Below are positions 1-5,284 of a stretch of 9,298 nucleotides of DNA, piece by piece. The notes below the pieces were generated by a model that saw only the letters and a list, made by a program, of their open reading frames with translations, was not told the DNA's origin and ran no database searches. Both the position numbers and the translations under genes were made by a program. This DNA is from Candidatus Woesearchaeota archaeon (lineage in GTDB: Archaea > Nanobdellota > Nanobdellia > Woesearchaeales > DSVV01): positions 1 to 9,298 of the forward strand of contig JAHFMP010000029.1 in the NCBI GenBank assembly GCA_023267795.1, read 5' to 3'. Position 1 is the first letter of the stretch. The number at the start of each line of letters is the position of its first letter.

Positions 1-252
1 CCTGTTGAGAGTATTGCTGATTCTCTTCTTGTAGGATTTGGGCTTGAAGTTATTTCAACTCCTGGACATACTGTGGGAAGCATTTGCATTTATTCTGCAT
101 CACAAAAAATTCTTTTTAGTGGTGATACCATGTTTGCGCACACCTATGGCAGAGTTGATTTGCCAACATCAGTTCCCAAAGAAATTATGCGCTCGCTTTT
201 GAAATTGAAGAAACTCGATTACAAAACTCTGTGTCCTGGACATGATTATTGA
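1..252 (+). CDS. Metallo-beta-lactamase-fold hydrolase (glyoxalase II-like), 3' end only
   Basis: Only the last 83 residues are present; the 5' end lies outside the window, so the N-terminal HxHxDH metal site cannot be seen. The visible part has the C-terminal landmarks of the family: a TPGHT motif followed by GSICIY (metal-ligand His), then LFSGDTMF, where the Asp is the bridging metal ligand, then GRVDLP, and finally LCPGHDY, whose His is the last metal ligand. This order and spacing match glyoxalase II-like hydrolases, which cleave thioesters or related substrates with two metals in the cytoplasm. The substrate cannot be told from this fragment. The reading frame is open from base 1 to the TGA. 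It converges with the HAD gene, with only 13 bp between the stops. Confidence 0.85.
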   Translation, partial: PVESIADSLLVGFGLEVISTPGHTVGSICIYSASQKILFSGDTMFAHTYGRVDLPTSVPKEIMRSLLKLKKLDYKTLCPGHDY

Positions 253-265
253 GATTTGGAAGAAG

Positions 266-964
266 TTATACTTTTACTCCAAATTCACGCAAGCTATTTT
301 TTACTTCACGTATTGATTTTGCACTTTTCAACCAAGGATGTTGATATCCTGTATCACTATGACTCTTTCTTTGCGGCTCAGTTGTATCTGGATATTCAAC
401 ATAATGTATTCCTTTCCATCCTCTTTGAATCCCTACTTTCAAATATGCATCTTTGTCATCAATAAAAATAATATTTTCAAACCCAACAACTGCATCATAT
501 ATTCTAGGCTCAGGTTTCATTACTTTTACCTGATATGAAAGAAGCGAAGGACACATTGGATTATATACTGCAAATATTTCAGGATATCTTTTTAATAAAA
601 TTTTATGGACATGTTCTCCAATGTTTGATAAAATCCCTACTGCGTATCCTATTTGATGCAGTTGCTCTTTTAGTGCAATCATTTCACTTATTTGATCAGG
701 AAAGGTAGCTCCTACTATTCTTTCAAGCTCTTCTTGCGTTACTTTTTTTGGAATCTCTAAACAATCTCTTAATTCATTCATAAACTCTAATGCAGTAATC
801 TCTCCCCTACACACACGGAAGTCTAATCTGCTTTGAATATATTTTTTTTCAATCTCTTTTGCGGAATGCGATGAGTATTTTGCAGCCTGCTCATAAAAAT
901 TGCCATAGTTTAGTTTCACAAGCACTCCACCAATATCAAAAAGAATCAGTGTTTTAGAATACAT
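266..964 (-). CDS. HAD-superfamily hydrolase (subfamily IA, YihX/GGVL type)
   Basis: 232 residues with the four HAD motifs in order. Motif I is LFDIGGVLV with nucleophile Asp10; the usual second Asp is Gly12, as in the 'FDxGGVL/FDLGNV' branch (for example YihX). Motif II is ILSNIG with Ser113. Motif III lies in VMKPEPRIY with Lys150. Motif IV is FIDD with Asp169/Asp170. Residues 17-90 form the helical cap. The family removes phosphate from small phosphorylated metabolites in the cytoplasm; the substrate is unknown. The last 40 residues are polar and charged, a tail beyond the Rossmann core ending in a short helix. The ATG is chosen because a TATA-like box lies 26-27 bp upstream, giving a leaderless transcript. 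Its stop converges on the hydrolase to its left. Confidence 0.85.
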   Translation of the reverse strand: MYSKTLILFDIGGVLVKLNYGNFYEQAAKYSSHSAKEIEKKYIQSRLDFRVCRGEITALEFMNELRDCLEIPKKVTQEELERIVGATFPDQISEMIALKEQLHQIGYAVGILSNIGEHVHKILLKRYPEIFAVYNPMCPSLLSYQVKVMKPEPRIYDAVVGFENIIFIDDKDAYLKVGIQRGWKGIHYVEYPDTTEPQRKSHSDTGYQHPWLKSAKSIREVKNSLREFGVKV

Positions 965-986
965 TTCTGCAATTATTCATTATTTG

Positions 987-994
987 TTTTTAAA
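987..994 (-). promoter_or_regulatory. TATA box of the HAD gene
   Basis: On the minus strand this reads TTTAAAAA. It is centred 26.5 bp upstream of the ATG at 964, the usual archaeal TATA-to-start distance, so transcription should begin at or next to the A of the ATG. The rest of 965-1054, between this gene and the ATPase gene, shows no clear terminator. Confidence 0.45.
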
Positions 995-1054
995 TCTTAT
1001 CTTAGCAAAACTTTCTGCTTTTTGGTGCAGCTTTACTTCTTGATTTTATTATTG

Positions 1055-1843
1055 TTACTTTTTAATAAAATTCCAACCAGCCAATATCTCTCGTGTCATG
1101 GAAGGAACATGCTTTTGTCTTTTTGTCGGATGATATTCTTCTCCTACTAATTTTGCAGCAAGCTGCTTATATGCCACACTAACATTTCCTTCAGGATGCG
1201 TATAGAGTACAGGACTCTTGAGCTGATATGCTTGCCGTACTGTTGTTTCTTCAGGAATAACACCAACAACTGAATTCTCTAAAAACGCTTCAATGTTTAA
1301 CACGTCTACTTCGTGTGATTCCCCGCGAACACGATTCACAATAATACCAAAAATTTCTTTGTTGAGTTCTCGTGCCATCTTTATTGTTTTTCTGCAGTCA
1401 CTCATTGCAGCCAAATCAGGGGTTGTAATCGGAAGCACATAATCCACTGCATCAATGATTGTTTGCGCTTCAGGACTAACTCCTGGAGCACCATCAACAA
1501 GCACAATCTCTGCTTTCCCGTGGAGTTCTTGAAGCATATATTTGAAATTTCCCAAATTAATTCCTTTTGAACTTTCATACGCAAGATTTCCAGGAATGAT
1601 TCGCAATCCAGAAGGATGATAATAGAGGCATGCACTCAGTGGTACTTTTCCTTCTAATGCATCATGGAGAGAGCGAAAAAGATTTGGAATACCCAGATGA
1701 ATGGACATATTTGGTGCTGTCAAATCTGCATCTATTGCAATAACCTCCCTTCCAAAAGAAAGCAGTGCACTGGCAAGATTGATTGTTGTTGTTGTTTTTC
1801 CAACACCGCCTTTTGCACTAATAATTGCAAAAAATTTTGTCAT
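1055..1843 (-). CDS. MinD/ParA-family deviant Walker A ATPase
   Basis: 262 residues from the ATG at 1843. The protein opens with MTKFFAIISAKGGVGKTTT, the deviant Walker A motif with its signature lysine (Lys11) and the P-loop lysine Lys16. Switch I follows as IDADLTAPN (Asp38, Asp40), and Walker B is IVLVDGAPG (Asp118). VLPITTPDLAAMSD and GIIVNRVR are also typical of MinD. Such ATPases dimerise on ATP and position proteins on membrane or nucleoid; archaeal MinD homologues act in positioning of surface or division machinery. The last residues (REILAGWNFIKK) could form an amphipathic helix like the MinD membrane anchor, but this is weak. A GTG at 1864 would add seven residues, but the ATG starts the fold directly. 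The gene lies 93 bp after an unknown helical protein on the same strand; two inverted repeats occupy that gap. No MinE or FtsZ is in view. Confidence 0.88.
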   Translation of the reverse strand: MTKFFAIISAKGGVGKTTTTINLASALLSFGREVIAIDADLTAPNMSIHLGIPNLFRSLHDALEGKVPLSACLYYHPSGLRIIPGNLAYESSKGINLGNFKYMLQELHGKAEIVLVDGAPGVSPEAQTIIDAVDYVLPITTPDLAAMSDCRKTIKMARELNKEIFGIIVNRVRGESHEVDVLNIEAFLENSVVGVIPEETTVRQAYQLKSPVLYTHPEGNVSVAYKQLAAKLVGEEYHPTKRQKHVPSMTREILAGWNFIKK

Positions 1844-1849
1844 AAAAAA

Positions 1850-1880
1850 ATTCGTTCTGCTCACTTTGTTCGCAACGAAT
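1850..1880. repeat. Imperfect palindrome directly upstream of the MinD-like gene
   Basis: The arms ATTCGTT (1850-1856) and AACGAAT (1874-1880) are perfect inverted repeats. They extend inward by GC/GC if a two-base bulge is allowed. The element ends six bases before the ATPase ATG, a position suited to an operator or to an mRNA hairpin in the 5' leader. It covers the alternative GTG start at 1864. Confidence 0.45.
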
Positions 1881-1899
1881 TTTACACCGTGTTTCTCTT

Positions 1900-1937
1900 A
1901 AAAATCCTCCAAGAGCATGGCGAATCTGGGGATTTTT
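1900..1937 (-). terminator. Hairpin with flanking T runs after the helical-protein gene
   Basis: AAAAATCC (1900-1907) pairs perfectly with GGATTTTT (1930-1937). After one bulged base CC pairs with GG, and after another AGA pairs with TCT, leaving a loop of about 10 bases. On the minus strand the stem ends in TTTTT and overlaps the stop codon of the helical-protein gene, as a terminator would. The plus strand also ends in T residues, so it could act in both directions. If it terminates, the ATPase gene needs its own promoter in the remaining 55 bp. Confidence 0.5.
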
Positions 1938-2383
1938 TACATGAATGATTTTATGTATTCCATATATCTTTTCAAATTTTTATAAAATTCTGTGACTTTA
2001 TCAATATGCACATGATATTCACCTTCCTCCAATTGCGCAATTAAAGTAACGTGTCGTCTATATTCATTAATACTGTTGTATTCTGCCTTGCTTAATGCCT
2101 TGAGGAGAATATAAAATTCTAAAAAATCAATTAGTTGTTGTTCTGCTGCATACAGCTGTTTGAGTTCTTTGCATTTCATCATTGGCTGTATAGGAAGTGT
2201 TTTTATCTTTCCTGTTTGTTTTGCATGCTCTCCAAGCGCATTCATCATGCATTCTGCTGTGGTAATCATGCGCTCAATAACATTTTTGAGCACATCTGTT
2301 GTTCGCGTATATTTGAGACTCACATAGATTAAATGATCTACTCGTTTTAGCTCTTCACTCGCTTCTGCCACACGATCCTGCAT
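1937..2383 (-). CDS. Conserved-looking all-helical protein of unknown function
   Basis: 148 residues, not recognised as a named family. It appears entirely alpha-helical and soluble, with no signal peptide and no membrane segment. A first long helical stretch runs roughly 3-56 (heptad-like Leu/Ile/Val spacing, containing DHLIYVSLKYTRT), a second 70-100, and a third 103-147. A Pro/Lys-rich linker near 60-68 separates the first two. The fold could resemble small helical-bundle families such as HEPN or MazG-like bundles, but the catalytic signatures of those families are not visible (no Rx4-6H for HEPN). The ATG is supported by a TATA-like box 27 bp upstream (leaderless). It precedes the MinD-like ATPase on the same strand, so a functional link is possible but unproven. 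Confidence 0.75.
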   Translation of the reverse strand: MQDRVAEASEELKRVDHLIYVSLKYTRTTDVLKNVIERMITTAECMMNALGEHAKQTGKIKTLPIQPMMKCKELKQLYAAEQQLIDFLEFYILLKALSKAEYNSINEYRRHVTLIAQLEEGEYHVHIDKVTEFYKNLKRYMEYIKSFM

Positions 2384-2406
2384 TCTATAATGATTATATA
2401 TTCTTG

Positions 2407-2414
2407 TTTATATG
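2407..2414 (-). promoter_or_regulatory. TATA box of the helical-protein gene
   Basis: On the minus strand this reads CATATAAA, centred about 27 bp before the ATG at 2383, predicting a leaderless transcript. A second AT-rich match at 2393-2403 sits too close to the start. Between this box and the divergent plus-strand promoter, 2426-2490 is very T-rich on the plus strand (several runs of six to eight T) and contains no gene. Confidence 0.4.
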
Positions 2415-2496
2415 CTTTGTGTGGCTTTTTTGTTTTTTTGTTTTCTTCTTCATTACCATTTCGTACTTATTTTTTGTTTTTTTATTCACTGATTTC

Positions 2497-2545
2497 CGTA
2501 AAGTTTATATACTCATTTTTCGTAAAAATAAAATATACATATTTT
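2497..2545 (+). promoter_or_regulatory. Promoter of the small-protein cluster, built on an imperfect tandem repeat
   Basis: Two adjacent copies of a 24-25 bp unit begin at 2497 and 2521. Each starts CGTAAA, has ATATAC in the middle, then a CAT/ATTTT tail. The first copy contains a good TATA box, TTTATATA (2504-2511), preceded by purine-rich BRE-like bases. It predicts a start near 2534 and a leader of about 33 nt. The second copy would start transcription inside the ribosome binding site, so it is more likely a regulatory or relic copy. The leader carries GAGGTG (2557-2562) five bases before the ATG. Confidence 0.5.
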
Positions 2546-2567
2546 ACTAAAAAAAAGAGGTGTTCAT

Positions 2568-2738
2568 ATGGCGATTAAGGATGCAAAAACTGTGGCTACC
2601 AAAAAAGCTTCTGGTGGTGTCAAAGCAACAGCAAGTGCAGCTGCACGTGCAAAACATGGCGATAAAACAGGCGGTGACCAAATGTCTCATGAACAACAAC
2701 TTGGTGTCAAAGGCTCTGGTTTGAAAAGACGATCTTAA
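2568..2738 (+). CDS. Small basic Gly/Lys/Ala-rich protein 1 (56 aa), unknown function
   Basis: Not recognised. 56 residues with 9 Lys, 3 Arg, 8 Gly and 10 Ala but only 4 acidic residues, giving a net charge near +8. It has no aromatic residue and no Cys, so it should be disordered or fold only on a partner such as nucleic acid. The sequence runs from KKASGGVKATASAAARAK, histone-tail-like, through GDKTGGDQMSHEQQ to a terminal GLKRRS. The ATG is preceded by GAGGTG at ideal spacing, which matches the archaeal anti-Shine-Dalgarno end. It is the first of four similar tiny genes. It shares the short strings TVAT with protein 2 and VKAT with protein 3, hinting at a loose common origin. Hydrophilin-like or nucleoid-binding roles are guesses. 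Confidence 0.75.
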   Translation: MAIKDAKTVATKKASGGVKATASAAARAKHGDKTGGDQMSHEQQLGVKGSGLKRRS

Positions 2739-2784
2739 ATTTTATTAAAAAATATTCAAAATAAAAAACTAAAAAGGTGATTGT

Positions 2785-2937
2785 ATGGTAGGAAAAGATT
2801 ATGTCAATAAAGTGGGATCCACTGTCGCAACACAGGGTGCAAAAGGAAAGAAACATGAAAATGATTTTCCTGAAGGATCGGGAAAAACATTTAGTAGCGA
2901 AAAAAGACAATTTGGTGGTTTGAGGAAAGCAAAATAA
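2785..2937 (+). CDS. Small basic Gly/Lys-rich protein 2 (50 aa), unknown function
   Basis: Not recognised. 50 residues, with 9 Lys, 2 Arg and 8 Gly against 5 acidic residues (net about +6). The first half contains KVGSTVATQGAKGKK, the second ENDFPEGSGKTFSSEK and a terminal FGGLRKAK. It has no hydrophobic core or membrane segment. A GGTGAT Shine-Dalgarno sequence (2776-2781) sits three bases before the ATG, and the gap to gene 1 is 46 bp of AT-rich DNA without a convincing separate TATA box, so co-transcription is likely. The same composition and short basic C-terminus occur in the neighbouring small genes. Confidence 0.75.
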   Translation: MVGKDYVNKVGSTVATQGAKGKKHENDFPEGSGKTFSSEKRQFGGLRKAK

Positions 2938-2939
2938 TA

Positions 2940-2970
2940 GAGAATTTTGCGCATAAACAGTAAAGTTCTC
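2940..2970 (+). repeat. Inverted repeat between small-protein genes 2 and 3
   Basis: GAGAATTTT (2940-2948) can pair with AAAGTTCTC (2962-2970) as nine RNA base pairs, one of them a G-U, around a 13-base loop. It begins two bases after the stop of gene 2. It has no T run directly after it, so an mRNA stability or processing element is more likely than a terminator. Confidence 0.4.
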
Positions 2971-2999
2971 AATAATTATTGTGAAGGAGGTTTGAGATA

Positions 3000-3173
3000 A
3001 TGGCAACAGCAGGAAAAGTAAAGGCAACAGTCGGTGGTAGCGGAGGAAAAAGTTCATTTGGACTTATTGCAAAGAAGAGCAGTGAAAATCGTCGAGCTGC
3101 TGGGCAAACCAATCAAAAGACAGGAATTGTTGCAGCAAAAATTGCTCAAGGAAAAAAAGTAGGAAAACAATAA
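3000..3173 (+). CDS. Small basic Gly/Lys-rich protein 3 (57 aa), unknown function
   Basis: Not recognised. 57 residues containing 10 Lys, 2 Arg and 10 Gly with a single acidic residue (net about +11), the most basic of the four. It begins MATAGKVKATVGGSGGKSS, continues through FGLIAKKSSENRRAAGQ and ends IAQGKKVGKQ. It has no Cys or Trp and a single aromatic (Phe20). The start is firmly set by GGAGG (2986-2990) nine bases upstream. An 18-bp hairpin-rich stretch separates it from gene 2. The next small gene begins one base after its stop, so the two are probably translated in a coupled way. Confidence 0.78.
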   Translation: MATAGKVKATVGGSGGKSSFGLIAKKSSENRRAAGQTNQKTGIVAAKIAQGKKVGKQ

Positions 3174-3174
3174 T

Positions 3175-3363
3175 ATGGTTTTCAAAGCAAAGTCAACAGG
3201 CAGAAAAGCAGATGATTCTGTAGGATTGTTTGACAGTCGGCTTAGAAAAGCTCAGGCATCAGGATTGACAAGAGGCACTGCATCTGTTTCTTCAGGGAAA
3301 ACAGGAAATGTCAATAAACAAAAATATGCCCTTAATTCAAGAGGTAATCTTGGATATAAATAA
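3175..3363 (+). CDS. Small basic Gly/Ser/Lys-rich protein 4 (62 aa), unknown function
   Basis: Not recognised. 62 residues with 8 Lys, 5 Arg and 8 Gly against three Asp (net about +10). It opens MVFKAKSTGRKADDS, has a possible short amphipathic helix VGLFDSRLRKAQ, then a Ser/Thr/Gly-rich stretch, and ends SRGNLGYK. The ATG lies one base after the TAA of gene 3, which argues for translational coupling. It has only a weak AGGAAAA upstream, inside gene 3. It is the last member of the cluster; T-rich DNA and a new promoter follow before the methyltransferase-like gene. Confidence 0.75.
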   Translation: MVFKAKSTGRKADDSVGLFDSRLRKAQASGLTRGTASVSSGKTGNVNKQKYALNSRGNLGYK

Positions 3364-3376
3364 AATTTGCAGTAAG

Positions 3377-3384
3377 TTTTAAAA
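3377..3384 (+). promoter_or_regulatory. TATA box of the THUMP methyltransferase-like gene
   Basis: TTTTAAAA is centred 27-28 bp before the GTG at 3408. This spacing implies a leaderless mRNA beginning at the GTG and explains why no Shine-Dalgarno sequence is present. Confidence 0.45.
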
Positions 3385-3388
3385 GCAT

Positions 3389-3407
3389 CTTCTTTTCTTT
3401 TGTTTTT
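3389..3407 (+). terminator. T-rich tract after the small-protein cluster
   Basis: A pyrimidine tract with 15 T in 19 bases, including runs of 4 and 5, follows the last small gene by 25 bp. Archaeal RNA polymerase terminates at U-rich tracts without a hairpin, so this may end the cluster transcript. It overlaps the promoter-to-start region of the next gene. Confidence 0.3.
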
Positions 3408-4547
3408 GTGAAAGAAAAAGAATATCTTGCATTTGCGTTGACATTTGTTGGTTTTGAAACTATTGCACAACAGGAAATTCATGAATTGCTCTCAAAAAAA
3501 GCAACTATTGAAAAAGGTATTGTACAGTTCTCTGCAACTGACAAAGAAATTGCGGAACTTTGTTATAGAACACAAGCATTGCGCATTGTTTGTAGACAAC
3601 TTGCACTGTTCTCTTTTTCACATTCTCTTGATGATTTTAAAAAACAAGCAAAAGAGCATTTGAAATTCAGTGATCTTTCTCTTTTTTCTGAAAAAACCTT
3701 TCGCGTGAATTGTGACAGAGCAGGACAGCATGATTTTACAAGCAACGATGTTGCAGCAGCACTTGGAGAGCTTTTTTTGGACATGCAACCAAAAACATCT
3801 GTGCGCCTTGTCAATCCAGAACTTTTTGTGTATTGTTTGATAGAGGATTCTCAGTGTTTTATCGGCATTAACTTTGCCGGATTTGATCTCTCCAAGAGAG
3901 AATATAAAATTTATAATCAGGCAAACACACTCAATGCAGCATTTGCATATTGTGTTGTTCGCTATGCCGGCTACACAGGCAAAGAAGTTCTTCTTGATCC
4001 TTTGTCTGGGGTCGGTTTATTGCCTATAGAAGCATCATTATTTGCAACAAAAACTTCTCCAAGGTTATATCAAAAAGATCAGTTTGCATTTCAGAGATTT
4101 TTCAAGATCGATCTCTCTTCTTTTGACAAAGAGCCTGATGCAAAGAAAGCAAAACAACTTTCTTTGACAGGCTATGATGTTCATTTACGCAACATGGAGG
4201 CAGCAAAAAAGCATGCAAAACTGTGCAACGTTAGCAAATACGTGACATTTGCTCGTGGAGATATTGAGTGGATTGACACAAAAGTTGATGAAAAATCAGT
4301 TGATATTATTGTATGTCAAGCTCCTGTTGAAGGTCGTGCTGTTTCTGAAAAAGAGCTTGAGAAATTTTACAAAGAATTCTTTTATCAATTGGAGTTTGTT
4401 TTGAAGGATAGTGGAAAAATGATATTAGTCTGCCTGAAAACAGCCCTGTTGAAAAAAGTGTTGCAGTATTTTACTATTGTGGATGAGCATCTGGTCTATC
4501 AGGGCGAGCAGGAATTTGTGCTGGTGACGTTGAAGAAGAAAAAGTAA
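3408..4547 (+). CDS. THUMP-domain RNA methyltransferase-like protein with altered catalytic motif (Trm14/TrmN-like)
   Basis: 379 residues from a GTG start that opens KEKEYLAFALTFVGFETIAQQEI, the usual family N-terminus. Residues 1-60 form the ferredoxin-like domain and about 60-155 the THUMP RNA-binding domain. The linker 'GFDLSKREYKIYNQANTLNAAFA' (159-181) is typical of Trm14/RlmL-type proteins, which make N2-methylguanosine in tRNA or rRNA. The Rossmann domain follows: DPLSGVGLLPIEA (197-209) is the SAM-binding motif I, GYDVHLRNMEAAKKHA (255-270) gives the acidic ribose contact Asp257, and GDIEWI (284-289) contacts adenine. Motif IV, normally (T/S)NPPYG, reads CQAPVEG (303-309): the Asn and Tyr needed for base amine methylation are absent, and motif I lacks the usual FCGSG. 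The protein may be catalytically dead or altered while keeping RNA binding. The frame is intact and the sequence shows no sign of decay. Confidence 0.82.
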   Translation: MKEKEYLAFALTFVGFETIAQQEIHELLSKKATIEKGIVQFSATDKEIAELCYRTQALRIVCRQLALFSFSHSLDDFKKQAKEHLKFSDLSLFSEKTFRVNCDRAGQHDFTSNDVAAALGELFLDMQPKTSVRLVNPELFVYCLIEDSQCFIGINFAGFDLSKREYKIYNQANTLNAAFAYCVVRYAGYTGKEVLLDPLSGVGLLPIEASLFATKTSPRLYQKDQFAFQRFFKIDLSSFDKEPDAKKAKQLSLTGYDVHLRNMEAAKKHAKLCNVSKYVTFARGDIEWIDTKVDEKSVDIIVCQAPVEGRAVSEKELEKFYKEFFYQLEFVLKDSGKMILVCLKTALLKKVLQYFTIVDEHLVYQGEQEFVLVTLKKKK

Positions 4548-4562
4548 ACTGATTCAATAACA

Positions 4563-5048
4563 TTACAAACGTGCATCTCGTCTACATCCAAGAGTTTCCA
4601 AGTATAGCAAAGTAAGATCAGACAAGTAAGGAAGTTTTTTTATTTTTTCTAAACTTAGGAAAATCTGTTGTGTATGTTTTTGAGGTTCATTGTTCTTCAT
4701 AATTCCAGAATAGGTGAGAACTTCAAACAAATGAAAAATGACAGTGACTTGCTTTCCAGCTCTGATATATACATATTTTTTTGTAGTTATCTCATTAAAA
4801 TCATCGATAAGTAAGTTGCATTCTTCTAAAAGTTCTTGTTCCATCCCTTCTTCAACACGTTGTCTGTTTTTTACTTTACCAGCAGGGATTGTCCAAAACC
4901 CGTATTTTACATGCTCCTGCATGAGTATCTCTCCTTTGTTGTTTTTTATAATTGCAGCAACAGCGTGATGGTTGATGATATCTTCCGCAGTATATTTGAT
5001 TTCATTCACAAAAATGAAGAGTTTAGTAATCTTTTTAACTTTTTCCAA
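4563..5048 (-). CDS. Nudix hydrolase-like protein with a partly degenerate Nudix box
   Basis: 161 residues. The domain starts near residue 27 (HHAVAAIIKNNKGEILMQEH); WTIPAGKV precedes the box. Aligning to Gx5Ex7REUxEExGU from Gly57 gives exact spacing. Glu72, Glu75 and Glu76, the metal-binding core, are present, but the upstream Glu is Gln63, the Arg is Gln71 and the late Gly is Asn78. The family hydrolyses nucleoside diphosphates linked to another group (damaged NTPs, ADP-ribose, dinucleotides), and the substrate here cannot be named. No ATG fits: the start is taken as TTG at 5048 because a TATA-like TTTTAATA lies 26-27 bp upstream, giving a leaderless mRNA. A GTG at 5009 would also keep the whole domain. 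It converges with the THUMP gene with 15 bp between stops. Confidence 0.75.
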   Translation of the reverse strand: MEKVKKITKLFIFVNEIKYTAEDIINHHAVAAIIKNNKGEILMQEHVKYGFWTIPAGKVKNRQRVEEGMEQELLEECNLLIDDFNEITTKKYVYIRAGKQVTVIFHLFEVLTYSGIMKNNEPQKHTQQIFLSLEKIKKLPYLSDLTLLYLETLGCRRDARL

Positions 5049-5070
5049 AATTCGGGAACCGTTACCTTAA

Positions 5071-5078
5071 TATTAAAA
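5071..5078 (-). promoter_or_regulatory. TATA-like box of the Nudix gene
   Basis: On the minus strand this reads TTTTAATA, centred 26.5 bp before the TTG start at 5048. The region 5091-5250 that separates it from the rnpB promoter holds no recognised gene. Confidence 0.4.
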
Positions 5079-5254
5079 ATTATTATATTGTGATTCGACT
5101 TTCTGTGATTTTGTTTTTGTTTATTTCATCGAGGAATGTGCGAGATCAGTTTGGAAATGTGCTTACAAAGAAAATAACAGAGTCTCGTGGTTTCAGATAA
5201 TCAAAACTATAGAGAATAAATATGTTGAAGTAACAGCCTCCAAATGACGAAAAA

Positions 5255-5262
5255 TATAAAAA
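5255..5262 (+). promoter_or_regulatory. TATA box of the RNase P RNA gene
   Basis: TATAAAAA preceded by purine-rich GAAAAA (BRE-like) is centred 26.5 bp before the 5' end of helix P1. The agreement between this box and the structurally defined 5' end of the RNA supports both. Confidence 0.6.
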
Positions 5263-5284
5263 CAAAGCCACTTTCTTCTCTTCT

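Noticed and set aside
1844..1864. GTG start adding seven residues to the MinD-like protein
   Set aside because: The ATG at 1843 begins directly before the first beta strand as in the family, and the GTG lies within the palindrome without a ribosome binding site.
2426..2490. Long T-rich stretch as a plus-strand terminator
   Set aside because: No plus-strand gene ends upstream of it; it is more simply AT-rich spacer between divergent promoters.
2707..3057. A 116-residue minus-strand frame over the small-protein cluster
   Set aside because: It is the Phe/Leu/Ser-rich mirror of Lys/Gly-rich codons on the other strand, with no ribosome binding site; the plus-strand genes have strong ones.
5090..5200. 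A possible 36-residue plus-strand ORF from GTG between the Nudix gene and rnpB
   Set aside because: No ribosome binding site, no TATA box at the leaderless distance, and no recognisable family; it may be a gene remnant but I cannot support it.
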